Below, one piece after another: positions 1-8,656 of a stretch of 64,000 nucleotides of DNA (position 1 is the stretch's first letter; every line of letters starts with the position of its first letter). Under the pieces are notes generated by a model. That model made no database searches. It was not told the DNA's origin and was given only the letters and a program-made list of their open reading frames with translations. The position numbers and the translations under genes are program-made. The stretch spans positions 390,304-454,303 of the forward strand of contig NZ_DLHA01000032.1 of the NCBI RefSeq assembly GCF_002482975.1. Direction: 5' to 3'. Origin of the DNA: Flavobacterium sp. UBA7680. GTDB taxonomy: Bacteria > Bacteroidota > Bacteroidia > Flavobacteriales > Flavobacteriaceae.

Positions 1-677
1 TGAAATAAAACATCATCAACATACCATTTAATAAAGTTTGGTCCCCATTCTACCGCATACACGTGAAAGTCTGTAGATAAATCCGTTGGAGAACTATAGC
101 TTCTACCCGTATAATGATATCCGTTTCCATCATAATGAATCGTTCCGTCTACAGATTGTGGGTTTCTGTGTTTGGCTTCCATGATATCAATTTCACCTGT
201 ATACGGCCAGTTTCCTCCTACCGGAAGCATCCAGAACGCAGGCCATGCACCTTGTCCGTTTGATAACTTCATGCGGGCTTCAACTCTACCGTATTTAAGG
301 GAATATTTTCCTTCTGTAGTTAATTTTGAAGAAGCGTAAGGCTGATCAGGAAATGCGCCATTAGGCTCATATTTTGCCTGAATGTTCAAATAACTGTTTG
401 CTCCTTCTTTTACAATTGTCGCCTGATTTGGGTCGTAACGCTGGGCCTCAGCATTTCCGAATCCGCAAAGTGCCGGACAACCGTTTCCTGAAATACTCTG
501 CCACTTGGTTAGGTCGACAGTAGTACCGTTAAATTCATCAGACCAAACCAATGTTTTACATTGTGCCTGGACTTTCAAAATTGGCAAAAGCACAAATATA
601 GCTATGGCCAAAAATCGTTTAAAATAATAGAAATTGTCTTTCGGTGGTCGGCCGAAAAAAGCGTCATTTTGATTCAT
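1..677 (-). CDS. GH16 family beta-glucanase (laminarinase-like), 3' end outside window
   Basis: I translated this directly because it runs off the left edge; about 225 residues are visible from the ATG at 677. A hydrophobic segment at about residues 20-39, ending in VQAQ, looks like a signal peptide behind a long charged N-terminus. The GH16 catalytic motif GEIDIMEA is present (nucleophile E162, D164, acid/base E167), as are WSDEFNG near residue 45 and the YAVEWGPNFIKWYVDD strand typical of the family. GH16 enzymes cleave beta-1,3/1,4-glucans such as laminarin or lichenan; the exact linkage cannot be read here. It lies downstream of, and in the same orientation as, the Y_Y_Y/LuxR sensor gene, which may regulate it. 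The rest of the protein lies beyond position 1. Confidence 0.9.
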   Translation of the reverse strand, partial: MNQNDAFFGRPPKDNFYYFKRFLAIAIFVLLPILKVQAQCKTLVWSDEFNGTTVDLTKWQSISGNGCPALCGFGNAEAQRYDPNQATIVKEGANSYLNIQAKYEPNGAFPDQPYASSKLTTEGKYSLKYGRVEARMKLSNGQGAWPAFWMLPVGGNWPYTGEIDIMEAKHRNPQSVDGTIHYDGNGYHYTGRSYSSPTDLSTDFHVYAVEWGPNFIKWYVDDVLF

Positions 678-1207
678 TTTTTTTAGTTTTTTGTTAGTAA
701 AGTTTATTACCGCTACAAAAACCTATTTTGCAGAAATGGGTTCTTATTTTAATAATAATCCCACAATATTAACAAATAAATCAGGCTACACTTACATTTT
801 TGAGTACGGTTTGACTACGGTGATTTAAAAAAAATGAAGAAAAAACGCGTAAAACTACTTAGGATATTACTTACGAGATGAAATCCCGTTTTTTAGAAGT
901 TATTCTTAATCGTAAAAGCTGCTAGAGATTTTAAAAACGTGAAAAAATTTAAACACATAGAAACATAGATTTTCTTCTTGCTTCTTATTTGAGATTATAA
1001 AAAAAGCTCGCTTTCACACATAGCTATGTTTACTTAAACTAGTGAAACGCCTTTTTTATAGACAAAGCAAAACTATGTCCCTATGTGTTTAAATATCATC
1101 TTGAAATTTAAAGCTTTCTTTCACACATAGCTATGTTTGTTTAAACTAGTGAAACGCCTTTATTATAGACAAAGCAAAACTATGTTCCTATGTGTTTAAA
1201 TTATCGT
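678..1207. other. Intergenic region between GH16 and sensor gene, with repeats
   Basis: About 530 bp without a convincing gene. Positions 948-1200 are filled by family-A inverted repeats, described separately. The rest (678-947) is AT-rich and should hold the GH16 promoter, but I could not identify a clean TAnnTTTG element on the minus strand. Confidence 0.6.
948..1200. repeat. Family-A palindromic repeat, one full copy plus a tandem half copy
   Basis: The full copy (948-1093) begins TTTAAACACATAG and ends CTATGTGTTTAAA, a terminal inverted repeat, and contains the internal block ACTAGTGAAACGCC. The right half is repeated at 1108-1200 with the same internal block and the same end. Two further full copies in the window (14516-14665 and 46431-46569) share ends and internal block. 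No ORF or transposase lies inside. The copy sits just 3' of the sensor gene. Confidence 0.85.
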
Positions 1208-4138
1208 CTAGAAATTTAAAATGAATTCTGTGATATTTGCATCAGATGGAAGCTGTAATTTTTTTCGAATTCTATATCGGGTATCTTCAACTCCACGAAC
1301 AGAAATTCCCAAAAGCGGAGCAATTTCTTTTGTATTAAAGTTCATTCTCAGATACGCACATAATCGCATATCACGTGGAGTCAATTCCGGATAAGTTGTT
1401 TTCATCCTCTGCATAAAATTATCATGCAATTGATTGAAGATTTCCTCAAATTCGTTCCAATGTTTATCGCCCTGCAATTCGTGATCGATCAATTTGTTTA
1501 TTTTGGTCAATAAACTAAAGTTCACATTGGCATCGTTTTTCTTATCCATCTGCCCGATTAATTCTTTTATAGAAAGCAGAATTTCATTTAAATGAATAAG
1601 GTTCACGGTATTCGAAGCTACTTTGGCATTTTTAAGATTTATCGTAGTTTGAAGATTTTCATGAACAATAGCCATATTTTCCTGTTCCAATGTCAATCGC
1701 TGTTCGTTAAGTTCGGCACGGCTTCGAAGCAGTTCCTTTTCCTGATTCAGTATCAATTGCTGGCGATCGCGTTCTGCCAGAGATTTTTGATATCTAACAA
1801 TAAAATAAATGACAACACTATATAGTATTAAATACAAAATATAAGCCCAGATTGTTCGGTACCAAGGCGGTAAAACTTCAAAACGGAAAACCGCTTCTTC
1901 GCTTACCATATCATAAATGTTTTTTGCCCTAACATGAAATACATATTCATTTTCAGGTAAGTTCGTATATTCTTTTTCCGTCTGAAGGCTGTATTCTGAC
2001 CATTTTGGTTCAAAACCTTCCAGCCAGTATTCATATTTTGTAGCATCAGCTTCGTCATAAAAAAGTGATGAAAAAGAAAAATGAAGCGCATTATGCGAAT
2101 GCGATAAAACATTTGAAATTTCTTCGCACGCTTCTTTTGTTTTATTTGGAAGCACATCAAATCGGCTTGAAAATAACAGACTGTCTTTAGGAAAAATACA
2201 TTTAACCTCTGAAATTACCGCTTTGTATTTCGTTTGATATTGCTTGTTTTTAATGGTATTATAATGAATTAAACCATCCTGCGTACCAAAAAACACATCG
2301 CCGCTGGCTGTAGTTTGAATATTCTCAAAACCCGGAACGTATAAATAACGAAGTTTTCTAAAAGGCAATTCTTCAACTTCAAAACTTCCATTTGAGTTCT
2401 TAGTTATTTTTCCGGTATTTTCTCCAGAAACGTACCAGATATTATCCTGATTATCCGATTTTAATAAACGAATATGATTTTCCATTCCAAGATATTTCTT
2501 AAAAACGGGTTCGGGAATCATTTTCTTCGAATGCGAATCTTGTTTATAAACTCCTTTTGTTGTTCCAAAAAGAATTTGATTGTCAATTTTAAAAGTATTC
2601 AAAAACAAACTCGACGGAAAACCATTCTTCTGATTGTAAAACTCCACTTTTGAAACCGCATCGAATGTTTTATTAAACTGAATTTTATAAATTCCTTTGT
2701 AACCGTGAGCAACCCAGAAATCGCCGTTTTTATCGGTTTCGATAACACGGCTGCTTTCTTCAAAACCTTTTATTTTATTTTGATAAACCCACGTATTATT
2801 TGTTTTTTTGAGAAGATACATTCCGTTATAACCGCCAACAATTAGTAAATCCGGATGATTAGGAACTAATATTCCTTTCCACGCTCCATCTGTTTTTGCC
2901 ACTAATTTTGCCGAATTACCGGAAACCTCAAAGATTCCGTTTTTTTCGAAAGCCAAAAGTGAACTTCCAAAAACGCCAATATTCCAGACATTTTCAGACA
3001 TTCCTGAAACGTGCTGAAAGTTTGCATTTTCATGTTTTCCGTTTTTATACGAAAGCCAATCCATCCAAAACAAACCGTTATCTGTAGCGATATATAATTT
3101 GTCCTGATAAATCTGGCTGCAGTATATTTTGGTTTCTGAATTTGAAGTATCTAAAACTCTGGATAATGGCGATGAAATCTGAATAAGCGAAATTCCTTCC
3201 TTAAGTGTAACCCATAAATTACCTTCTTTATCAACCTTTAAATTGGTTACATAATCGTTTTGCAAACCCATTTGTTTGTTGATATGCTGAATCAAACGTC
3301 CCAAACCATCTATGACTATCAACCCCGATTGTCGGGTTCCAATTCCGAAATATCCATCAGAAAGCTGAATCCCTGTAGAAATTTGATTTTGCTTTAAAAC
3401 ATTATCTGCTTCTGTAACAAATGGCTTTAGCTGATTATCTTTAAAAGTAAAAAGTCCGTTTTTTTGTGTCAATACTAAAAGTCCGTTTTTAGTTTCAAAG
3501 ATTTTTCTAATCTTCATTCCGGCAAATTGATCACTGTTTGTAATCGCCGTTAATGCATTGTTTTTTAACTGAAGTAAACCTTTTGCATTATCTAAAACAT
3601 AGATTTCCTTATTGACTTCAAAGAAATCATCAAGTTTCGCGTTAGACTTTACAACCTTGATTTTATTGTTCTTGTAGATAAAAATTTCTTCATAAGAGAA
3701 AAAAATCACTTCATTATTTAGGATAACGGTATGCACCACATCACCAAAATTTCGCGCGGATTCTGGAAGTAATTTTACTAAAGAGGTGTATTGATATTGT
3801 CCGTTTGGCAATTGAATAGCATAACCAAAATCGCCCTGTGCGCCCACATACATTTTGTCTTTTTTATCGATGGCAAGCGAACGAACCATACTCTTGTTTT
3901 CGGGCTGCGTTACAATGCTCCAGCGAACACCATCAAACTGCATGATCCCGAAGTGATTGGCAAAAAACATCATTCCCTTAGAATCCTGTAAAACATCCCA
4001 GTTTTCTGAAGCGGCTTTATACGTTTTCGGATTATAATTGGTTATAAATGGAACTCCAATTTTTTTAATCTGCGCCTTTACAATTGGAGGAACGAGTATT
4101 ATCGATAAAACTAAAATTCTAATTATACATTTCGTCAT
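1208..4138 (-). CDS. Membrane-anchored propeller / triple-tyrosine (Y_Y_Y) sensor with cytoplasmic LuxR-type HTH
   Basis: 976 residues. A signal sequence (about 1-22) is followed by a long periplasmic beta-propeller region with two-component-regulator-propeller-like repeats (about 40-640), then a Y_Y_Y domain (about 680-755) ending in the usual LPPWYRTIWAY. One transmembrane helix (about 757-780) leads into a coiled-coil linker. The C-terminus (about 915-970) is a LuxR/GerE-type helix-turn-helix: LTPRDMRLCAYLR followed by NTKEIAPLLGISVRGVE. There is no histidine kinase, ATPase or receiver domain, so this is a one-component relative of HTCS regulators that would act on DNA from the membrane. 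It sits upstream of the GH16 gene on the same strand; control of a beta-glucan locus to the left is inferred from position only. Confidence 0.88.
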   Translation of the reverse strand: MTKCIIRILVLSIILVPPIVKAQIKKIGVPFITNYNPKTYKAASENWDVLQDSKGMMFFANHFGIMQFDGVRWSIVTQPENKSMVRSLAIDKKDKMYVGAQGDFGYAIQLPNGQYQYTSLVKLLPESARNFGDVVHTVILNNEVIFFSYEEIFIYKNNKIKVVKSNAKLDDFFEVNKEIYVLDNAKGLLQLKNNALTAITNSDQFAGMKIRKIFETKNGLLVLTQKNGLFTFKDNQLKPFVTEADNVLKQNQISTGIQLSDGYFGIGTRQSGLIVIDGLGRLIQHINKQMGLQNDYVTNLKVDKEGNLWVTLKEGISLIQISSPLSRVLDTSNSETKIYCSQIYQDKLYIATDNGLFWMDWLSYKNGKHENANFQHVSGMSENVWNIGVFGSSLLAFEKNGIFEVSGNSAKLVAKTDGAWKGILVPNHPDLLIVGGYNGMYLLKKTNNTWVYQNKIKGFEESSRVIETDKNGDFWVAHGYKGIYKIQFNKTFDAVSKVEFYNQKNGFPSSLFLNTFKIDNQILFGTTKGVYKQDSHSKKMIPEPVFKKYLGMENHIRLLKSDNQDNIWYVSGENTGKITKNSNGSFEVEELPFRKLRYLYVPGFENIQTTASGDVFFGTQDGLIHYNTIKNKQYQTKYKAVISEVKCIFPKDSLLFSSRFDVLPNKTKEACEEISNVLSHSHNALHFSFSSLFYDEADATKYEYWLEGFEPKWSEYSLQTEKEYTNLPENEYVFHVRAKNIYDMVSEEAVFRFEVLPPWYRTIWAYILYLILYSVVIYFIVRYQKSLAERDRQQLILNQEKELLRSRAELNEQRLTLEQENMAIVHENLQTTINLKNAKVASNTVNLIHLNEILLSIKELIGQMDKKNDANVNFSLLTKINKLIDHELQGDKHWNEFEEIFNQLHDNFMQRMKTTYPELTPRDMRLCAYLRMNFNTKEIAPLLGISVRGVEDTRYRIRKKLQLPSDANITEFILNF

Positions 4139-4388
4139 TTTGTTTCTGTCTGTAGGTTATTGTGTGATTTTTGGGAATCACATTTTAGGAAATTGACTCT
4201 TGGGGAAAGCCATTTTCCAGGCAAAAAACATTCATTTTTTAAATGTATCAATAACAATTATTCATTATTATCAAACCAAAATAGAGAATGTCGAAATTCA
4301 AATATATAAAAATTTATTTTAATGCAACAAATTACAATTTAACCAAACAAATTAGTAATTGTAAGATTAAATTTTAAAATCTAAGTCT

Positions 4389-4521
4389 TGTCATTGCGAG
4401 GAACGAAGCATCCACACTAACAAAGATCACTAATTGATTTAGCACGTGAGATTGCTTCGTTCCTCGCAATGACCAATCTTTGTCGATCTACGAGTGCGAT
4501 TCCTCGTTCCTCGGAATGACA
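4389..4521. repeat. Family-B palindromic repeat (GTCATTGCGAGGAACGA type)
   Basis: The left arm GTCATTGCGAGGAACGAAGC and its exact reverse complement (4453-4472) flank a loop of about 40 bp. A third, imperfect arm with CTCGTTCCTCGGAATGAC follows. Related copies occur at 8321-8418, 27700-27799, 59146-59258 and 63461-63534. The 59146 copy matches this one almost base for base, including its loop. Confidence 0.85.
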
Positions 4522-4642
4522 CGATTGCGGATATGCTTTGTGTGCCTTCTCCCGAAGCCTCGGGATTGCTCAGGCTGACAACTTAAATAACTTAATCTCC
4601 CGCCATGTCAGGCTGAGCGAAGTCGAAGCCCCGCCCTGTGAC

Positions 4643-4677
4643 TAAACCCGACAGGTTTTAAAAACCTGTCGGGTTTA
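4643..4677. repeat. Perfect hairpin with CCCGACAGG stem
   Basis: TAAACCCGACAGGTTTT pairs with its mirror AAAACCTGTCGGGTTTA across a 1-nt centre. It could act as a terminator or as an RNA-processing hairpin at the 3' end of the HAD gene. The GGTTTTAAAAACC centre recurs in other palindromes of this window. Confidence 0.75.
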
Positions 4678-4712
4678 ACGGGACTTTAAATCTAAAATCT
4701 GAATTCTAAAAT

Positions 4713-5351
4713 CTAAAATTCCAACATCTCACTCAACTCCTCATAACTATGAAATAGAACCGCGCCCTCTTCTTTTAAATCATCATTGTTATAACCATTG
4801 GCAAAACCGTACACTTTAAAACCACCGCTTACGCCCGCTTTTACACCCGCTTTGCTATCTTCTAAAACAACACATTTTTTTACATCAAAACCCATTTCTT
4901 TGGCAGCAAATAAAAAGATTCCCGGATCTGGTTTCCAACTGCTGATTTGATAGGAACTGAATATTTTATTTTCGAATTTATCCAATAAACCAGCCACTTC
5001 AAGATTCAATCTGATTTTATCGACTGGCCCGCTCGAAGCCACGCAATACGGAATCTTTAATTTTTCGATAAAGGAAACTACGCCTTCCATTGGTTTTACC
5101 TGCGTTTTGAAAGCTTCGAAACTTTTTTGGCGGTAATCTGACTCAAAAGATTCGGGAAGTTTTTGATCGATAGCTTCTTCAATATGTCGGAAACAATCTT
5201 TTAAATTGCGGCCGTTAAAATTGCGGTAAGCATCTTCAAGTTCCATTTCAAAACCATGTTCTGCCGCCATTTCGAGCAAAATTCCGTTACCAATTTTTTC
5301 TGTATCTACTAAAACTCCATCACAATCGAAAATAATACCTTTAACTTCCAT
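4713..5351 (-). CDS. HAD-superfamily hydrolase, beta-phosphoglucomutase/phosphatase-like
   Basis: 212 residues, normal for HAD subfamily I with an alpha-helical cap. Motif I is FDCDGVLVDTE, with nucleophile D9 and acid/base D11. Motif II lies at VASSG near residue 107, motif III Lys in SSWKPDPG, and motif IV in VVLEDSKAGVKAG. It probably acts on a sugar phosphate or similar small phosphoester in the cytoplasm; the substrate cannot be told from sequence. It is the last of three minus-strand genes (SnoaL-like, NUDIX, HAD) with gaps of 68 and 90 bp. Its stop codon lies inside a 7-nt-period repeat tract. Confidence 0.9.
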   Translation of the reverse strand: MEVKGIIFDCDGVLVDTEKIGNGILLEMAAEHGFEMELEDAYRNFNGRNLKDCFRHIEEAIDQKLPESFESDYRQKSFEAFKTQVKPMEGVVSFIEKLKIPYCVASSGPVDKIRLNLEVAGLLDKFENKIFSSYQISSWKPDPGIFLFAAKEMGFDVKKCVVLEDSKAGVKAGVSGGFKVYGFANGYNNDDLKEEGAVLFHSYEELSEMLEF

Positions 5352-5441
5352 ATCTAATTTTAAACTTTTAATTAATCTGATTAATTGAATCAGATGACCA
5401 AAATGGAAATTACAAAAATTAATTCAAAAACTACTTTGATT

Positions 5442-5909
5442 CTATAACGTAGCCGAAATTTTAGAAACCATCTGAATTATAAAATCGGCTTGTGCGGGGT
5501 TTATTTTCTTTAAAGCTTCGGCTGTTTGAAACCATTCGCCTCGGTCTACTTCGGGGAACTTTTCTGTTTTTCCCGATTTCGGCGGCCATTCCATTTCAAA
5601 ATCGTTGCTTTTTATCAAAGTTTCATCAACCTCAAATTCAACCGCCCAGGCATGGACAATTTTACCCGATTTTAGTTTTACGTATTCCAGCTTAATAAAA
5701 TCGCCATCGACCTCAAAACTCGTTTCTTCCTTAAACTCGCGTACAGCAGCATCAAGCGGATCTTCATCATCTGTATATTCACCTTTAGGAATCGACCAGC
5801 TTTCTAAATCTTTATTTGCCCAAAGCGGACCGCCCGGATGCACCAGAAAGAAAAAAATAGTCTTGTCTACAAATTTATACGGCAATATTCCGGCGCTTTG
5901 TTTCTTCAT
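5442..5909 (-). CDS. NUDIX hydrolase (NTP pyrophosphohydrolase-like)
   Basis: 155 residues. The Nudix box runs from G43: G-x5-E49-x7-R57-E58-x-x-E61-E62, followed by TSF. The family consensus has Gly at the position occupied here by S64; the metal-binding glutamates are all present. The N-terminus SAGILPYKF and the HPGGPLWANKDLESWSIPKGE stretch resemble the small uncharacterised NUDIX group COG4119 as I recall it. It likely hydrolyses a nucleoside diphosphate derivative in the cytoplasm; the substrate is unknown. Confidence 0.88.
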   Translation of the reverse strand: MKKQSAGILPYKFVDKTIFFFLVHPGGPLWANKDLESWSIPKGEYTDDEDPLDAAVREFKEETSFEVDGDFIKLEYVKLKSGKIVHAWAVEFEVDETLIKSNDFEMEWPPKSGKTEKFPEVDRGEWFQTAEALKKINPAQADFIIQMVSKISATL

Positions 5910-5977
5910 GAGGCTGTTATTTATTTTTTCAAAAATCTAGTCTATAAATATCGTTATACTTTTTGGAATATCAGAGA

Positions 5978-6901
5978 TTAATTATGGTTAACCATTTGAC
6001 GGTAAAGCATTAATATTCCGTTTTCATCTCTTTTCCAAAGATTAATGCTTTTTCCGGTTACGATGGCTCTTCCCTTTTTATTGTCCCACGAAACATCGAC
6101 ATAATAATAACCGTACTCGATAACAAAATTCTTTACAGGAATAATTCTGCTTGCTTTAATGGATATGGAATCAATTGAAACTCCATTTGGTTTTTCGTGT
6201 TCAACGAAATACGGTTTAATATTTTCAAATCCAATAAACATTGGCGTATCGTATGTTAGGTAAATGGCATCTTTTGTAAAGAATTCAACCGCGTGTTTTT
6301 CTCCTTCTCGCTTTGTTACAAGTTCGGCAATGCGTAGATTTCGTTTATTGACTTCATCCTCTAAAGACTTTTTTACAGCAGGTTTTGGTGTATCACTTTC
6401 TTTTGTTTTAATGGAAGCAAAATTAGTTCCGTCAATTGCTTTGTTTGCTCCCCAGATTTCTGATGCTAAAGTCAGTTTTCCGTCTTTTCCTATTTTCCAA
6501 ACATTCAAATATTTTCCGTCATAAACCAGTGCGCCGCCTTTATCATTTATTGCATCAATATTAAAAGTTCCAATTTCAATTCCGTAATTATCAATCAGCT
6601 GAACTTCAAAAATATCTCGTTTATAAGCATTTATTTTAAAGTTAGAAAGCCATTGCTGATAATAGGATTTTATATCTTCTTTTGTGTATAAGGCTTTGTG
6701 ATACTCAGGCATACAAACAGGTGCTGTATCATCATAATACTGTACTATAACCTTACTGTCGTTACGCAAAAAAGAATCTGCTGTCTGGCTGTTTACCGCT
6801 TTTAGTTTTTCTTTTAACTGTTCCGTATTCTTAATAGTTTGTCCCTGCAGATTCGTAAAAACCAAAAGGAAGATCATAATGGATAAATATCTATTTTTCA
6901 T
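5978..6901 (-). CDS. Secreted protein with two SnoaL/DUF4440-like (NTF2-fold) domains
   Basis: 307 residues with a signal peptide (about 1-20, ending NLQGQ). Two similar halves follow: residues about 25-150 (VNSQTADSFLRND, then YLNVWKIGKDGKLTLASEIW) and about 180-305 (RNLRIAELVTKREGEKHAVEFFTKDAIYLTY, then SINLWKRDENGILMLYRQM). The alternation of helix, strand and the W-K/R-G-x-L ending is that of SnoaL-like/DUF4440 proteins. No catalytic residues can be assigned. First gene of the minus-strand trio with NUDIX and HAD. Confidence 0.72.
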   Translation of the reverse strand: MKNRYLSIMIFLLVFTNLQGQTIKNTEQLKEKLKAVNSQTADSFLRNDSKVIVQYYDDTAPVCMPEYHKALYTKEDIKSYYQQWLSNFKINAYKRDIFEVQLIDNYGIEIGTFNIDAINDKGGALVYDGKYLNVWKIGKDGKLTLASEIWGANKAIDGTNFASIKTKESDTPKPAVKKSLEDEVNKRNLRIAELVTKREGEKHAVEFFTKDAIYLTYDTPMFIGFENIKPYFVEHEKPNGVSIDSISIKASRIIPVKNFVIEYGYYYVDVSWDNKKGRAIVTGKSINLWKRDENGILMLYRQMVNHN

Positions 6902-6990
6902 ACTTTTAGAATATTTAAATTGATCTCTTAAAAGTAGAAAAAAAATGCATATATAAAATTCACTATCAACGATTTGTACATTATTACTCC

Positions 6991-7021
6991 TTTTATGTAT
7001 TCATGATGCCGTTTAGATTTG
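6991..7021 (+). promoter_or_regulatory. Probable promoter of the DUF4861 gene
   Basis: The -7 element TAGATTTG (7014-7021) matches the Bacteroidota consensus TAnnTTTG. A TTTT at 6991-6994, 19 bp upstream, stands in for the -33 TTTG. Transcription would start near 7028, leaving a leader of about 40 nt before the TTG start. Confidence 0.55.
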
Positions 7022-7065
7022 TATTTTTATGAAATAAAAAAAGCAAAAATTAAAACTATTATATT

Positions 7066-8235
7066 TTGAAAAAACATTTTTTATTCACCGCAATTCTGGC
7101 TGGCAGTTTTACCATTCAGGCTCAAAATAAAATCATAACGGTCAGCAATAATCTGAAAGTTGACAGAGAATTTGAAACCGTTGAACTCACAAAAAAATCA
7201 CTTGGACTAACTGCAGATTCTAAACTTGAAAATTATGCTGTAAAAGACATCAGCAGCAATTCATTTTTAGAAACTCAAACCGTAGACAATGACGGTGACG
7301 GAACTGCGGATGTGCTTTTATTTCAACCCAAAATTAAAGCTTCGTCAAAACAAGATTTTGAAGTTTTTGTTGGAACAAATCCTTCGGCTTCTAAAATCGT
7401 GAGTTGTTATTCGAGATTTGTTCCAGAACGAACAGATGATTATGCTTGGGAAAACAATAAAGTGGCTTTTAGAACTTACGGGCCTGTGGCTCAAAAAATG
7501 GTTGAAGACAAAATTCCAGGCGGAACTTTAACCAGCGGAATTGATGCTTGGCTAAAAAGAGTCGATTATCCTATTATCAATAAATGGTACGAAAAAGCAA
7601 CTAACGGAACAGGAACATACCACAAAGATACTGGTGAAGGCCTGGATAATTTCCATGTGGGCGACAGTCGCGGAATTGGCGGAATTGCTGTAAAAGTAGA
7701 TGGTAAATATTATTTTTCTAAGAATTTCGTAAGCTGGAAAACCATTACAACTGGGCCAATTAGAACGAGTTTCATTTTAACTTATGCCGATTGGGATGCA
7801 AAAGGAAACAAAATAACGGAATCAAAACTAATCAGTTTAGATTACGGAAGTCAGTTTTCTCGTTTTGAAATCAATATTACGGGAACTAAAACTATTTCTG
7901 CCGGAATAACGCTTCATGAGAAAAAAGGAACTATTGGAACTAATTTAAAAAATGGCTGGTTAAGTTATTGGGAACCAATCGACGATTCTGAAATTGGTTT
8001 AGGTTTAGTCGCTCCAAAAGGTACATTAACGAGTTTTGATAATCATGTTACCGATGAAAAAGATTTGAGCAATCTTTACGGAGATATCTCTGTTAAAAAC
8101 AATAAAGCAATTTATTATGTTGGTTTTGGATGGAAAAAAGGAAGTCCGTTTCAAACCAAACAAGAATGGGAAACCTATTTGACTTCTTTTGCTGAAAAAG
8201 TAAATAATCCTTTAGTCGTGAAGGTTAAGAAATGA
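7066..8235 (+). CDS. DUF4861 family secreted protein
   Basis: 389 residues. The start is a TTG: no ATG precedes the signal peptide (about 1-19, ending TIQAQ), which begins exactly at this codon, so I accept it. The body matches DUF4861 proteins of Bacteroidota polysaccharide loci: VDNDGDGTADVLLFQ, FVPERTDDYAWENN, a conserved GEGLDNFHVGDSRGIGG stretch, and a C-terminal YVGFGWKKG. Such proteins accompany uronic-acid and pectin/ulvan-type degradation genes; I know of no firm reaction to assign. It is transcribed alone, convergent with the LacI regulator gene, and beside the uxu operon, which suggests a role on uronate-containing oligosaccharides. Confidence 0.85.
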   Translation: MKKHFLFTAILAGSFTIQAQNKIITVSNNLKVDREFETVELTKKSLGLTADSKLENYAVKDISSNSFLETQTVDNDGDGTADVLLFQPKIKASSKQDFEVFVGTNPSASKIVSCYSRFVPERTDDYAWENNKVAFRTYGPVAQKMVEDKIPGGTLTSGIDAWLKRVDYPIINKWYEKATNGTGTYHKDTGEGLDNFHVGDSRGIGGIAVKVDGKYYFSKNFVSWKTITTGPIRTSFILTYADWDAKGNKITESKLISLDYGSQFSRFEINITGTKTISAGITLHEKKGTIGTNLKNGWLSYWEPIDDSEIGLGLVAPKGTLTSFDNHVTDEKDLSNLYGDISVKNNKAIYYVGFGWKKGSPFQTKQEWETYLTSFAEKVNNPLVVKVKK

Positions 8236-8320
8236 TTCTGCCACGAAGGCACTAAGACACAAAGGTTTTTATTCTCATTATAGTTTTACCACGAAGTCAC
8301 TAAGATTTATACTCATTTTT

Positions 8321-8418
8321 GTCATTTCGAGGAACGAGAAATCTCCGCAAGTAGCTCGGCAACAAGAGTCCAATCTTTGTAGAGTTTCTCGCGAAGATTT
8401 CTCGTTCCTCGAAATGAC
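8321..8418. repeat. Family-B palindromic repeat (GTCATTTCGAGGAACGA variant)
   Basis: GTCATTTCGAGGAACGAGAA is mirrored by a right arm ending CTCGTTCCTCGAAATGAC (8401-8418). The variant base (TTTCGAG rather than TTGCGAG) is shared with the copy at 27700-27799, so this looks like a subfamily. It lies between convergent genes. Confidence 0.85.
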
Positions 8419-8488
8419 AAGATTGTGTTTAACCTTTTTTTTATTTTATCACAGGAAAATAATTCCACTATAAGATGATTTCTAACTT

Positions 8489-8570
8489 AAACATAGCCCA
8501 CGGTTTCAACCGTGGGAAACGTATTGTGGTTATGAATTGCGTCCCACGGTTGAAACCGTGGGCTATGTTT
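8489..8570. repeat. Double palindrome of CCCACGGTT arms
   Basis: Each outer arm (AAACATAGCCCACGG and its complement) contains a small palindrome, CCCACGGTT-TC-AACCGTGGG. The region can therefore fold as two short hairpins or as one long one. It lies between convergent genes and may act as a two-way terminator, though no clear U-tract follows. Confidence 0.8.
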
Positions 8571-8656
8571 GAAATACTTTGGTTACAGGCTGTATTTTAT
8601 TTTAAAAATAACCTGTGCAAACCCATTTCATCCGTAAAACCCGCGGGCAATTAAAC

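Larger units (their letters stand above)
4139..4712. other. Intergenic region with three repeat elements
   Basis: About 570 bp without a gene. It contains a family-B GAGGAACGA palindrome (4389-4521), a CCCGACAGG hairpin (4643-4677) and a 7-nt-period AT-rich tract (about 4684-4724) that runs through the stop codon of the HAD gene. Positions 4139-4388 hold the upstream region of the sensor gene; I see no clear promoter element there. Confidence 0.6.
8236..8656. other. Intergenic region packed with three repeat types
   Basis: 420 bp between two convergent genes with no ORF of note. In order it holds two short CCACGAAG-type units (8239-8265 and 8288-8305), a family-B palindrome (8321-8418) and a CCCACGG double palindrome (8489-8570). 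Confidence 0.7.

Noticed and set aside
5605..5940. Antisense ORF over the NUDIX gene
   Set aside because: It lies opposite the Nudix box and has Ser/Thr-rich shadow composition; no family resemblance.
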